The notes: generated by a model from the sequence alone, not told the origin. Counted from the first letter of the stretch, positions 1 to 6,521 are shown. The stretch: DNA of 6,521 nucleotides from an uncultured Actinoplanes sp. (GCA_934667465.1 CAKUMG010000338.1:1-6521); one strand, 5' to 3'. A program made the numbers and translations.

Positions 1-211
1 GCTGCACGAGCGGATCGAGCCGGGCGAGCGGGCGACGGTGCTGTCCGTGCAGTCGCTGCTGATCCAGGGCATCGGCGCGGCCGGGATCCCGCTGGTCGGC
101 TGGCTGGCGGCGCGCGCTGGGATGGGGGCCGGCTTCCTGGTGGCCGCGGCGGTCGTGCTCGCCTCCGCAGTCCTGTTCCGGCGGCTCAGGGCTGCCGCGC
201 CGACGGGCTGA
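1..211 (+). CDS. C-terminal end of an MFS-type transporter (5' truncated)
   Basis: Only the last 69 codons are present; the frame starts at base 2 and ends at TGA 209-211. The translation opens with RIEPGERATVLSVQSL, which resembles the cytoplasmic loop (often xxRATVLSxxSL) before the last two helices of major facilitator superfamily exporters. Two hydrophobic stretches follow, roughly residues 19-39 (LLIQGIGAAGIPLVGWLAA) and 43-60 (GAGFLVAAAVVLASAVLF), separated by a short ARAG turn. The protein ends in a basic tail, RRLRAAAPTG. This fits helices 11 and 12 of a 12- or 14-helix carrier with a cytosolic C-terminus. The substrate cannot be read from this fragment. Its position just upstream of a peptide synthetase operon makes export of the product or self-resistance plausible, but that is inference from context only. 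The 288-base gap to the next gene and a separate promoter candidate suggest the next gene is not simply read through from this one. Confidence 0.75.
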   Translation, partial: LHERIEPGERATVLSVQSLLIQGIGAAGIPLVGWLAARAGMGAGFLVAAAVVLASAVLFRRLRAAAPTG

Positions 212-232
212 GCCGGCCGGTCACCGCCCGAT

Positions 233-261
233 CGTTGCCGTTGCGCAAGTACCTGGCAACG
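233..261 (+). terminator. Weak stem-loop after the transporter gene
   Basis: CGTTGCC (233-239) is the exact reverse complement of GGCAACG (255-261), separated by a 15-base loop that contains the palindrome TTGCGCAA (241-248). It starts 22 bases after the transporter stop codon. No T-run follows, as is common for actinomycete terminators. The 7-bp stem is short, so this may be a terminator, an mRNA 3' end structure, or chance in G+C-rich DNA. Confidence 0.3.
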
Positions 262-356
262 CCTTCGCCGCGGCGCACATTTTGTGCGACGTGGTGGGTC
301 CGGAACCTGTCGCGGTTCTGACTGAAAGTGGTGTTTATATTCTCGATCGTCGGCTT

Positions 357-372
357 GTCCGAACGGTCCGAA
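357..372 (+). repeat. Tandem GTCCGAA direct repeat
   Basis: GTCCGAA occurs at 357-363 and again at 366-372, a 9-base period, just upstream of the putative -35 hexamer at 380. A third TCCGAA is found at 415-420. Closely spaced direct repeats next to a -35 element are a typical layout for activator binding sites (for example SARP-family regulators use short heptameric repeats), but the 9-base period does not match the 11-base SARP spacing that I know. The function is inferred and uncertain. Confidence 0.25.
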
Positions 373-379
373 ATGGCTG

Positions 380-409
380 TTGTCTGATCGCGGGAATCAT
401 GCCTAGCAT
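380..409 (+). promoter_or_regulatory. Candidate sigma-70-type promoter for the hydrolase gene
   Basis: TTGTCT (380-385) and TAGCAT (404-409) are separated by 18 bases and resemble the actinomycete vegetative consensus TTGACR / TAGRRT (four of six and five of six matches by eye). Transcription would start near 416, giving a leader of about 84 bases before GTG 500. The -10 hexamer lies inside a hyphenated palindrome (398-410), so a repressor bound there could block it. An alternative A+T-rich -10-like TATATT (336-341) has no well-spaced -35 partner. Confidence 0.35.
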
Positions 410-463
410 GCAAATCCGAATGGCGGGCCCGATGCCATCGGAACCAGTCTGTGCACATTGCAC
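398..463 (+). promoter_or_regulatory. Three consecutive 5-3-5 hyphenated palindromes (possible operators)
   Basis: Three perfect inverted repeats with five-base arms and a three-base centre follow one another: CATGC-CTA-GCATG (398-410), CCGAT-GCC-ATCGG (429-441) and GTGCA-CAT-TGCAC (451-463). The first covers the candidate -10 box and the others lie in the predicted 5' leader. Their arms differ in sequence, so they are not copies of one site. They could be operator sites for different regulators, small RNA hairpins in the leader, or chance. The region around them (about 280-500) is visibly less G+C-rich than the genes. Confidence 0.25.
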
Positions 464-486
464 GTGGTGCGTGAATCTTTGCTGAC

Positions 487-493
487 GAAAGGA
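487..493 (+). promoter_or_regulatory. Ribosome binding site GAAAGGA for the hydrolase gene
   Basis: GAAAGGA is a strong match to the actinomycete Shine-Dalgarno sequence and is six bases from GTG 500. This spacing is what decides the start chosen for the gene. The ATG at 493 overlaps the site and opens a different frame of only 61 codons, so it is not a credible start. Confidence 0.6.
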
Positions 494-499
494 TGGCGC

Positions 500-1936
500 G
501 TGTCCTCATGTCTGCCGCTCCACTCCCGGGCGCTGCCCCCCGCCGTCACACCGCAGGCGGGGCGGTCCGGTCCCGACGAAGGGTCCATGGCGCTGCTGCT
601 CGCGGCATGCGCCCGGCGGCACGGGGTCCCGGGAGCCCAGCTGGCCTGGTACGCCGACGGCAGGACACTGACCGCTGAGTACGGCGTCGTCGAGCACGGC
701 ACCGGGCGACCGGTCACCGCGGACACCGCCTTCCCGGCCGGGTCGGTCACCAAGGTCGCGACCGCCACCGCCGTGCTCGCCCTGGCCGCCGACGACGACG
801 TGGACCTGGACGAGCCGGTCGGCAGGCTGGTGCCCGGCCTGCCCCACCCCGCCGCCGACGTCACCGCTCGCCAGCTGCTCAGTCACACCGCCGGGCTGCC
901 GTGCGGCCCCGCCGCCGAGGAGGTCGCGGGTCTGTCCGTGCCCGCCTACCTGTCCCGGGTCTGCGACCCCCTGCACCGGGTCGTGGTGCCGGGCACCGGC
1001 TTCTCGTACTCCAACGCCGGCTATGTGCTGCTCGGCCGGCTGCTGTCCGCGATCACCGGGATGAGCTGGGCGGACATGGTCACCGCGCTGGTGCTGGACC
1101 CGCTCGGCGTGCCCGCCGACATGATCGGGCTGCCGGGCTGGGCGGGCTCGGGCCGGGCGGTGGCGACCGGGCACTCGGCGCATGCGCGCACCGGCCGGAT
1201 CCGGCCGGTGCTGCAGTCGCTGAGCCCGGCGGAGGCCGCCGCCGGCGCGCTCGCCCTGAGCGCGAGCGACCTCGTCGCCCTCGGGCGGCCGCACGTGGAC
1301 GGAGGGGTGCCCGCCGTCCTGCCGCCCCGCCTCGCCGAGCTGATGCGCACGGTCGTGCCGGGTGCCGTGCCGTTCGGGCTGGCACAGGGCTGGGGGCTGG
1401 GGCTGGCCGCGTTCGGCGCCGGGCCGCACCCGTGGTCCGGTCACGACGGCAACGCCGACGGCACCGCCGCCTACCTGCGCATCGACCCCGCCGGTTCGCG
1501 CATCGTGGCCTTGACCTGCACTGCCGGGTCGGGGTATGCGATGTGGACCGAGCTGTCGGCGCGGCTGCGGGCCTTCGGGCTGCCGCTCGGCCCCACCGAG
1601 ACGTCCCCGAAGGAGGAGACCGGCCTGTTCGCCGCCGGTGACCACCCCGGCCTGCTTCCGGCCCGGACCGCGCCGCTGTGCGCCGGAAGCTACCGCAACG
1701 GTGACGTGGAGTACCTGGTCACCGAGGCCGGCCCGCACGGGCTGCAGCTGGGCATCGACGGCGAGGCGCCCGAGAACATCGTGGTCCGCGCCGATCTGTC
1801 CTTCCTCATGGAGGATGCGGCGACCGGCGGATGGAGCCTCGGCGGACGCTTTGTGCGAGATCACCCGGGCCGCGTGATGAACGGTATTCAGGTGGGCGGT
1901 CGATTGGCCGGCCGTCGCATTGCTGCCTTCGCCTGA
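500..1936 (+). CDS. Serine hydrolase of beta-lactamase/PBP fold; probable stand-alone NRPS cyclase (PBP-type thioesterase, SurE-like)
   Basis: The 478-residue product has all three active-site motifs of the beta-lactamase/transpeptidase family (PF00144): S82-V-T-K85 (nucleophile and base), Y170-S-N172 and H315-D-G317. A separate segment from about residue 385 to the end looks like a small beta-rich C-terminal domain ([16 protein letters not shown] onward) and ends in an Arg-Arg pair (472-473) near the C-terminus. There is no signal peptide or membrane segment, so it should be cytosolic, unlike a secreted beta-lactamase or D,D-peptidase. A cytosolic protein of this size with a C-terminal beta domain, encoded directly before an NRPS gene, matches SurE-type penicillin-binding-protein-like thioesterases, which take a peptide from the last carrier domain and close it head to tail, often at a D-residue. 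Alternatives are a D-stereoselective peptidase/esterase or a resistance enzyme. The start is GTG 500 because of its ribosome binding site. In-frame ATG 587 (449 aa, preceded by GAAGGG three bases away) is the main rival and gives a length closer to known members; TTG 458 has no ribosome binding site. Confidence 0.8.
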   Translation: MSSCLPLHSRALPPAVTPQAGRSGPDEGSMALLLAACARRHGVPGAQLAWYADGRTLTAEYGVVEHGTGRPVTADTAFPAGSVTKVATATAVLALAADDDVDLDEPVGRLVPGLPHPAADVTARQLLSHTAGLPCGPAAEEVAGLSVPAYLSRVCDPLHRVVVPGTGFSYSNAGYVLLGRLLSAITGMSWADMVTALVLDPLGVPADMIGLPGWAGSGRAVATGHSAHARTGRIRPVLQSLSPAEAAAGALALSASDLVALGRPHVDGGVPAVLPPRLAELMRTVVPGAVPFGLAQGWGLGLAAFGAGPHPWSGHDGNADGTAAYLRIDPAGSRIVALTCTAGSGYAMWTELSARLRAFGLPLGPTETSPKEETGLFAAGDHPGLLPARTAPLCAGSYRNGDVEYLVTEAGPHGLQLGIDGEAPENIVVRADLSFLMEDAATGGWSLGGRFVRDHPGRVMNGIQVGGRLAGRRIAAFA

Positions 1937-2030
1937 TCTGCAATTTGCATTCGCGCTGACTGTGATTTTTGTCGCAGGACCGTTTTCGAAACGAATGCAC
2001 CACCCACGCGTGAAAGGTCCTCCGGCATTG
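1937..2030 (+). promoter_or_regulatory. Spacer between hydrolase and NRPS with inverted repeats
   Basis: This 94-base gap is noticeably A+T-richer than the genes. It holds TGCAA-T-TTGCA (1939-1949, three bases after the stop), CGTTT-TCG-AAACG (1981-1993, including the 8-base palindrome TTTCGAAA), and a longer-range pair AGGACC (1976-1981) / GGTCCT (2016-2021). I see no convincing -35/-10 pair, so the NRPS gene may be read from the promoter upstream of the hydrolase. The palindromes could be operators or leader RNA structures. Confidence 0.35.
2012..2017 (+). promoter_or_regulatory. Putative ribosome binding site of the NRPS gene, with unusual spacing
   Basis: GAAAGG is the only good Shine-Dalgarno-like element ahead of the NRPS gene. 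It lies 13 bases from ATG 2031 and 10 from the in-frame TTG 2028, so the spacing is long for ATG. GGTCCT (2016-2021) overlaps it and can pair with AGGACC at 1976-1981, which might mask it in the mRNA. In-frame ATG 1995, GTG 2010 and GTG 1962 are other possible starts, because no in-frame stop separates them from 2031. Confidence 0.4.
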
Positions 2031-5000
2031 ATGGAACAACGCACCGTAGCGTTACCTCCGGCACAGCGGGCGCGCACCGCCCAGGCCCCGGCGCTCTGGC
2101 CGGACCTGGTCGAAGCCCGGGCCCGGGCCACCCCCGGGCTGACCGCCGTGCTCGCCCCCGCCGAGACCCTGACCTACGCCGGCCTCGACGCCCGGGCCGG
2201 CCGGCTGGCGCGGCTGCTGATCCGCCGCGGCGCCGGCCCGGACACGGTGGTCGCGCTGGTCCTGCCCCGGTCGGTGGAGATCGTGGTGGCGCAGCTGGCC
2301 GTGGCGAAGGCCGGCGCGGCGTTCCTGCCGGTCGACCCGGCCTACCCGGCACCGCGGATCGCCGCGATGCTCGGCGACGCCCGGCCCGTCGTCGCCGTGA
2401 CGCGATCCGACGTCGCCGCGGCGGTCACCGGCGTGGACCCGCTGGTGGTGGACGGTCCCGAGGTCCGGGCGGAACTCGGCGCCCTGCCCGGCGGCCCGGT
2501 CAGCGACGCCGAGCGCGCGACGACGCTGCGGCCGGCCCATCCCGCGTACGTCATCTTCACCTCCGGCTCGACCGGCGTGCCCAAGGGCGTCGTCGTCACG
2601 CACGCCGGCCTGGCCGCGTTCTGCGCCGCCGAGGCCGCTCACCTCGGCGTCACGCCCGGCGACCGGGTGCTGCAGTTCTCCTCGCCCAGCTTCGACGCGT
2701 CCGTCCTGGAGCTCGGCATGGCGCTGCCCGCCGGCGCCACGCTGGTCGTGCCGCCACCGGGGACGACGGCGGGTGAGCCGCTGGCCGAGGTGCTGGCCCG
2801 GGAACGGATCACGCACACCCTGCTGCCGCCCGCGGTGCTCGCCACCCTGCCCGCCGGCGCCGCCCTGCCCGCCCTCACCACCCTGATCGTCGGCGGGGAG
2901 GCGTGCGACGCGACGCTGACCGCCCGCTGGGCCCCGGGCCGTCACATGCTCAACGCCTACGGGCCGACCGAGGTGACGGTCGTCGCGACGTGGACCGGGC
3001 CGCTCTCTCCCGACGGGGTCCCGCCGATCGGGCAGAGCCTGCCGCACGCCGTGTGCCACGTCCTGGACGCCCGGCTGCGCCCGGTCCCGGACGGCACCCC
3101 CGGCGAGCTGTACGTGGCCGGCACCGGCGTCGCCCGCGGCTACCTGCACCGCCCGGGGCTCACCGCGCAGCGTTTCGTCGCGGACCCGGCCGGCGCCCCC
3201 GGCGAGCGGATGTACCGCACCGGCGACCTCGTGCGCCGCGCGGTGGACGGCACCCTGGAGTTCGTCGGCCGCGCTGACGACCAGGTCAAGATCCGCGGGT
3301 TCCGGATCGAGCCGGGCGAGATCGCGGCGGTGCTGACCCGGCACCCGGCGGTCGCCCGCGCCGCGGTGATCGCCCGCGAGGACCGGCCCGGGGTGCGGCA
3401 GCTGGTGGCGTACGTCGTCCCGGCCGCCCCCGCCGGTGCCGAACCGGAGGCGCTGCGCGCCCACGTCGCCGCGATCCTGCCCGCGCACATGGTGCCCGCC
3501 GCGTTCGTCGCGCTGCCGGTGCTGCCGGTGAGCCACAACGGCAAGCTCGACGTCGCCGCGCTGCCCGCCCCGCGCTACGACGCGGCCGTGCCCGCCGGCC
3601 AGGAACCGCGCACCGGTACCGAGCGGACCGTCGCCACCGTCTGGGCCCGGGTGCTCGGCCTGCCCGGCGTGGGCCGCGACGACGACTTCTTCACCCTGGG
3701 CGGCGATTCGCTGCTGGCGGTCCAGGCGCTGTCCCGGGTGTGCGCCACGCTCGGGGTGCGGCTGGAACCCCGGGCGGTGTTCGACGCCCGGACCGTCGCC
3801 GCCCTGAGCTCGCTGCTGGACGCGGCCGGCACCGGCAAGGCTGCGCCGGAGCCGATCCGGCGGCAGGACCGGTCCCGGCCGCTCCCGCTGTCCAGCTTCC
3901 AGCGGCGGCTCTGGATGCACGAACAGGTCCGCAGCGGCTCCGGAGAGAACACCACCGGCGTGGGACTGCTGCTGCGCGGCGAACTGGACGTGCCCGCCCT
4001 GCGGACCGCGCTCGACGGGCTCACCGCCCGGCACGAGGCGTTGCGGACCACGTTCACCGAGACCGGCGGCGAGCCGCGCCAGGTGATCGCCGCCCACGGC
4101 GCGGTGCCGCTGCGGATCGCGGAACCCACCGCACCGGCCGGGGGCGACGCCGGCCTCGCCGGCGAGCTGCGCCGCCCGTTCGACCTGACCGCCGGCCCGC
4201 TCACCCGGGCCATGCTCGTCCCCACCGGGCCGCAGGAGCACGTCCTGCTCCTCGCCCAGCACCACATCGTCACCGACGGCTGGTCGGTCCGGGTGCTCAC
4301 CGCAGAGCTTGCCCACCTGTACGCGGCGGCGGCCGCCGGCGGCACCGCCACGCTGCCCGAGCTGCCGCTGCAGTACGCCGACTTCGCCGCCTGGGAACGC
4401 GAGCGCACGGCCACGACCGTCCCGGCCCGGCTGCCCTACTGGCGCACCGCACTCGCCGGGGCCCAGCCGTTGCACCTGCCCGCGCCGTCCGGCGAGGACA
4501 GCACGGGCGCCGTGCACCGCCGGAACCTGCCCGCCGGGCTGACCGCGCGGCTCGCCGAGCTGGGCCGGCAGCACGGCGCCACCGTCTACCTCACCCTCGT
4601 CGCCGCCGTGCAGGCCCTCCTGGCCCGCCACACCGGCCAGGACGACATCACCCTCGGCACGGTCAGCTCCGGCCGGGACCGCGCCGACCTCGACGGGCTC
4701 GCCGGGTTCTTCGTCAACACGCTCCTGCTGCGCGGCACCGTGGACCGCAGGGAAAGCTTCGCCGAGCGGCTGGCCGCCGTCCGCGAGACAGTGCTCGGGG
4801 CATTCGCGCACGACGTCCCCTACGACCGGCTGGTCGAGGAGCTGCGGCCGGACGGTGACCTGACCCGGGCCGTGGTCGTGCTGCAACAGCAGCTCGTGGG
4901 GGCGTCGCGGGCCGGCGACCTGACGGTCGAGCAGTACGACCTGCCGCGGCCCGCCGCCCGCTTCGACCTCGTCGTCGAGTTCGTCCCCCGCGGCGACACC

Positions 5001-6521
5001 CTCGGACTGATCCTGGAGTACCGCACCGGCCTGTTCACCGCCGCGCGGATCGAGGCGCTCGCCACCCATCTCGTCCGGCTGCTCGATGCGGTCACCGACC
5101 GGCCGGACACCCCGCTGGGCCGGATCGGGCTGCTGTCCGCGCCGGAGCGCTCTCTGCTGCTGCAGGGGCGCAACGACACCGCCCGGACGATCGCCCCGGC
5201 CGTCCTGCCGCGGCTGGTCGAGCGGCAGGCGGACCGCACCCCGGGCCTGCCCGCCATCCGCGAGGGCGCCGGCGAGATCAGCTACGCCCAGCTGCGCTCG
5301 CGGATGAACCGGCTGGCCCGCCTGCTCATCCGGCACGGCGCCGGCCCGGAGCGCCTCGTCGCGCTCGCCCTGCCCCGCTCGGCGGACATCGTGATGGCCG
5401 AGCTGGCCGTGGCTCAGGCCGGCGCGGCGTTCCTGCCGGTGGACCCGGACTACCCGGCGGCCCGCATCGAGCTGATGCTGCGCGACGCCGATCCGGCCCT
5501 GGTGCTCACCCACGCCGGCCTGCGGGACCGGCTGCCGGCGGGGGACCGGCCCGTGCTGGCCCTGGACGACCCGGCCGTCGCGGCCGGCGTGGCCGCGCTG
5601 CCGGACGGCGACGTGACCGACGACGACCGGCTCGCCCCGTTGCACGTGGACCACCCCGCGTACGTCATCTACACCTCCGGCTCGACCGGGCGCCCCAAGG
5701 GGGTCGTGGTCGCGCACCGCGGGCTGGCGAACTTCTCCGCCGCCGAGATCGAGCGCTACCGCGTCGGCCCGGGGGACCGGGTGCTGCAGTTCGCCTCGCC
5801 CAGCTTCGACGCGTCCGTCCTGGAACTCTGCATGGCGCTGCCGGCCGGTGCCGCCCTCGTGGTGCCGCCGGAGGGGCCGCTGCTCGGCGACCGGCTCGCC
5901 CAGGTGCTGCGCGAGCAGCGCATCACGCACGCGCTGATCCCGCCCGCCGCCCTGGCCACCGTGCCCGACGGCGAGGACCTGCCCGATCTCGGCTGCCTCG
6001 TCGTGGGCGGGGACGCGTGCGGCGCCGACCTGGTGGCGCGCTGGGCCCCTGGCCGCCGCATGATCAACTCGTACGGGCCCACTGAGTGCACCGTCGTCTC
6101 CACCTGGACCGGGCCGCTGACCCCGGGCGGGGTCCCGCCGATCGGCCGGCCCCTGCCGAACACCCAGGTCTACGTGCTCGACGCCGGCCTGCAGCCCGTA
6201 CCCGACGGCGTCCCCGGCGAGCTGTACGTCGCCGGGGACGCCCTGGCCCGGGGCTATCTGCGCCGCCCCGGCCTGAGCGCCCAGCGCTTCGTCGCCGACC
6301 CGTTCGGCGCTCCGGGCCGCCGCATGTACCGCACCGGCGACCTGGTCCGCTGGGACGACGGCGGGGAACTGCGGTTCCTCGGCCGCGCCGACGACCAGGT
6401 CAAGGTCCGCGGGTTCCGGATCGAGCCCGGCGAGGTGGCCGCCGTCCTGACCGGGCTGCCCGGCGTCCGGCGCGCGGCCGTGGTCGTCCGCACCGACCCG
6501 CCCGCCGCCGCGCGGCTCGTC
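2031..6521 (+). CDS. Non-ribosomal peptide synthetase, A-PCP-C-A, 3' truncated by the window
   Basis: This open frame of 1,497 codons runs off the right edge without a stop. With ATG 2031 as residue 1, the order is adenylation domain 1 (about 25-515), carrier domain (525-596, phosphopantetheine Ser560), condensation domain (about 614-1034, HHIVTDG at 744-750) and adenylation domain 2 (about 1048 to the edge, cut after core motif A8). The protein activates amino acids as adenylates, loads them on carrier thiols and joins them. With no condensation domain before the first A domain it is an initiation enzyme that starts with a free, non-acylated amino acid. No epimerase or methyltransferase lies in module 1. 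Every core motif checked lies in the same frame, so there is no frameshift. The start is uncertain (ATG 2031 preferred; ATG 1995 and others possible). The TTA at codon 8 is out of keeping with the rest of the gene. The final product is not identifiable from this part. Confidence 0.95.
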   Translation, partial: MEQRTVALPPAQRARTAQAPALWPDLVEARARATPGLTAVLAPAETLTYAGLDARAGRLARLLIRRGAGPDTVVALVLPRSVEIVVAQLAVAKAGAAFLPVDPAYPAPRIAAMLGDARPVVAVTRSDVAAAVTGVDPLVVDGPEVRAELGALPGGPVSDAERATTLRPAHPAYVIFTSGSTGVPKGVVVTHAGLAAFCAAEAAHLGVTPGDRVLQFSSPSFDASVLELGMALPAGATLVVPPPGTTAGEPLAEVLARERITHTLLPPAVLATLPAGAALPALTTLIVGGEACDATLTARWAPGRHMLNAYGPTEVTVVATWTGPLSPDGVPPIGQSLPHAVCHVLDARLRPVPDGTPGELYVAGTGVARGYLHRPGLTAQRFVADPAGAPGERMYRTGDLVRRAVDGTLEFVGRADDQVKIRGFRIEPGEIAAVLTRHPAVARAAVIAREDRPGVRQLVAYVVPAAPAGAEPEALRAHVAAILPAHMVPAAFVALPVLPVSHNGKLDVAALPAPRYDAAVPAGQEPRTGTERTVATVWARVLGLPGVGRDDDFFTLGGDSLLAVQALSRVCATLGVRLEPRAVFDARTVAALSSLLDAAGTGKAAPEPIRRQDRSRPLPLSSFQRRLWMHEQVRSGSGENTTGVGLLLRGELDVPALRTALDGLTARHEALRTTFTETGGEPRQVIAAHGAVPLRIAEPTAPAGGDAGLAGELRRPFDLTAGPLTRAMLVPTGPQEHVLLLAQHHIVTDGWSVRVLTAELAHLYAAAAAGGTATLPELPLQYADFAAWERERTATTVPARLPYWRTALAGAQPLHLPAPSGEDSTGAVHRRNLPAGLTARLAELGRQHGATVYLTLVAAVQALLARHTGQDDITLGTVSSGRDRADLDGLAGFFVNTLLLRGTVDRRESFAERLAAVRETVLGAFAHDVPYDRLVEELRPDGDLTRAVVVLQQQLVGASRAGDLTVEQYDLPRPAARFDLVVEFVPRGDTLGLILEYRTGLFTAARIEALATHLVRLLDAVTDRPDTPLGRIGLLSAPERSLLLQGRNDTARTIAPAVLPRLVERQADRTPGLPAIREGAGEISYAQLRSRMNRLARLLIRHGAGPERLVALALPRSADIVMAELAVAQAGAAFLPVDPDYPAARIELMLRDADPALVLTHAGLRDRLPAGDRPVLALDDPAVAAGVAALPDGDVTDDDRLAPLHVDHPAYVIYTSGSTGRPKGVVVAHRGLANFSAAEIERYRVGPGDRVLQFASPSFDASVLELCMALPAGAALVVPPEGPLLGDRLAQVLREQRITHALIPPAALATVPDGEDLPDLGCLVVGGDACGADLVARWAPGRRMINSYGPTECTVVSTWTGPLTPGGVPPIGRPLPNTQVYVLDAGLQPVPDGVPGELYVAGDALARGYLRRPGLSAQRFVADPFGAPGRRMYRTGDLVRWDDGGELRFLGRADDQVKVRGFRIEPGEVAAVLTGLPGVRRAAVVVRTDPPAAARLV
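2052..2054 (+). promoter_or_regulatory. TTA leucine codon at NRPS codon 8
   Basis: The frame reads ATG GAA CAA CGC ACC GTA GCG TTA CCT. TTA is very rare in high-G+C actinomycetes, and in Streptomyces its tRNA is the product of the developmental gene bldA, so TTA-containing genes are translated mainly in late growth. It lies ahead of the first conserved residues of the A domain, so it should be inside the gene whichever of the upstream starts is used. I noticed no other in-frame TTA in the NRPS or hydrolase genes. Confidence 0.6.
2541..2575 (+). repeat. A-domain core repeat, copy 1 (pairs with 5655-5689)
   Basis: This 35-base stretch encoding the ATP-binding A3 motif is identical to 5655-5689 at 34 of 35 positions, the one change being Phe to Tyr. 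It belongs to a larger duplication of the A domain with an offset of 3,114 bases. Confidence 0.85.
2680..2710 (+). repeat. A-domain core repeat, copy 1 (pairs with 5794-5824)
   Basis: Thirty-one bases around the FDASV motif are identical to 5794-5824, again at an offset of 3,114. Identity extends to the left for another 18 bases (2661-2678) after one mismatch. Such silent-site identity goes beyond protein conservation and points to recent duplication or gene conversion between the two A domains. Confidence 0.85.
3603..3821 (+). other. NRPS domain: peptidyl carrier protein 1
   Basis: This is a typical thiolation domain of about 73 residues, from [10 protein letters not shown] to the end of the last helix (AALSSLLDA). 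The signature LGGDSLLA has the phosphopantetheine attachment Ser at residue 560 (codon 3708-3710). The Asp before the Ser (GGDS rather than the more usual GGHS) is commonest in carriers that work with an epimerisation domain, yet none follows here. It carries the first amino acid of the peptide. Confidence 0.92.
3870..5132 (+). other. NRPS domain: condensation domain of module 2
   Basis: The motifs run LSSFQRRLW (C1, residue 620), RHEALRTTF (C2, 667), HHIVTDG with catalytic His745 (C3, 744), [10 protein letters not shown] (C4, 782), GFFVNT (C5, 892) and [12 protein letters not shown] (C6). The full HHxxxDG motif indicates activity. Coming after a carrier with no epimerase, it should be an LCL-type domain joining residues 1 and 2. 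I see no second N-terminal HHxxxxGD motif, so it is not a dual epimerisation/condensation domain. Motif C7 (usually RDxSRxPL) is degenerate: DLTR (943-946) runs straight into AVVVLQQQ, apparently about four residues short. Confidence 0.9.
5172..6521 (+). other. NRPS domain: adenylation domain 2 (truncated at the window edge)
   Basis: Core motifs A1 to A8 are visible: ISYAQL (Tyr1085), [27 protein letters not shown] (1211 onward), FDASV (1259), NSYGPTECT (1346), [22 protein letters not shown] and [18 protein letters not shown] (1451). The domain stops before A9/A10, so the catalytic lysine lies outside. The nine readable pocket residues are D1260, A1261, L1264, L1302, V1324, G1326, S1347, V1355 and V1356 (DALLVGSVV), differing from domain 1 only by Val for Ile and Ser for Ala. 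The substrate is therefore predicted to be the same as, or a close relative of, that of module 1. Confidence 0.9.

Larger units (their letters stand above)
2103..3575 (+). other. NRPS domain: adenylation domain 1 (loading module)
   Basis: Core motifs appear in order: LTYAGL (A1), [13 protein letters not shown] (A2), [14 protein letters not shown] at residue 173 onward (A3), FDASV at 221 (A4), NAYGPTEVT at 308 (A5), [15 protein letters not shown] at 358 (A6), YRTGDLV at 395 (A7), [18 protein letters not shown] at 413 (A8) and NGKLD with catalytic Lys505 (A10). Aligning by eye to GrsA, the ten pocket residues are D222, A223, L226, L264, I286, G288, A309, V317, V318 and K505, i.e. DALLIGAVVK. 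Asp at the first position means an alpha-amino acid. The pocket is hydrophobic. The DALxxGAVxK pattern resembles codes I associate with tryptophan or related residues, but a leucine-like residue is equally possible. Confidence 0.9.

Noticed and set aside
11..28. An 18-base identity between the transporter end (11-28) and the NRPS A8 motif (3303-3320)
   Set aside because: Both encode RIEPGE with the preferred codons of a high-G+C genome. The proteins are unrelated on either side, so this is coincidence rather than a recombination footprint.
282..485. A 67-codon + strand frame with six cysteines, including CAHCTWC
   Set aside because: It begins at TTG with no ribosome binding site, has no codon bias of a real gene, covers the promoter candidate and runs to within two bases of the hydrolase ribosome binding site. 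The cysteines look accidental.
458..499. TTG 458, GTG 464 and GTG 467 as starts of the hydrolase
   Set aside because: No Shine-Dalgarno-like sequence lies ahead of them, and the strong site at 487-493 falls downstream. The segment also overlaps a palindrome.
493..678. ATG 493 frame of 61 codons next to the ribosome binding site
   Set aside because: The ATG overlaps the GAAAGGA itself, and the frame is an Arg/Ala/Pro-rich shadow of the hydrolase gene.
3870..5132. Possibility that the condensation domain is a starter (lipidating) or dual epimerisation/condensation domain
   Set aside because: It follows an A-PCP module, so it is not a starter, and there is no extra HHxxxxGD motif near its N-terminus.
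2052..5930. A 1,292-codon open frame on the - strand opposite the NRPS gene, and a 541-codon one opposite the hydrolase (506-2131)
   Set aside because: Both are mirror images of G+C-biased coding on the + strand. Their translations are low-complexity (Gly, Arg, Gln, His-rich) with no recognisable domains, while the + strand has complete NRPS and hydrolase motifs.

Overview
The window is 6.5 kb of strongly G+C-rich DNA in which the codons of every real gene end mostly in G or C. Together with GAAAGGA-type ribosome binding sites and large modular biosynthesis genes, this points to an actinomycete (Streptomyces, Micromonospora/Actinoplanes or a relative). The genus cannot be fixed from the sequence. 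All three genes lie on the + strand, and the window looks like the edge or middle of a non-ribosomal peptide biosynthetic cluster.

Layout: (1) bases 1-211 hold the last 69 codons of a membrane transporter, most likely an MFS drug/metabolite exporter. (2) Bases 212-499 are a gene-free, A+T-richer intergenic region. It holds a small stem-loop, a plausible promoter and a run of short hyphenated palindromes. (3) Bases 500-1936 encode a cytosolic serine hydrolase of the beta-lactamase/penicillin-binding-protein fold, with SxxK, YxN and HxG motifs and a C-terminal extension. Its features fit the stand-alone PBP-type thioesterases (SurE family) that release and cyclise non-ribosomal peptides. (4) Bases 1937-2030 are a short spacer with inverted repeats. 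(5) From 2031 to the right edge runs an incomplete NRPS gene with domain order A-PCP-C-A (second A domain cut off). The first module has no condensation domain, so it is a loading module.

How the parts may work together (inference): the NRPS starts a peptide on a free amino acid, since no starter C domain is present, so the N-terminal amine stays available. A trans-acting PBP-type thioesterase encoded immediately upstream could then make a head-to-tail macrolactam, and the MFS protein could export it. Both visible adenylation domains have almost the same ten-residue specificity pocket (DALLIGAVVK and DALLVGSVV-), so positions 1 and 2 of the peptide are predicted to be similar hydrophobic or aromatic residues. 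A TTA codon at codon 8 of the NRPS gene suggests bldA-type translational control. The NRPS C-terminus is outside the window, so the key prediction of the cyclase model, absence of a cis thioesterase domain, cannot be tested here.
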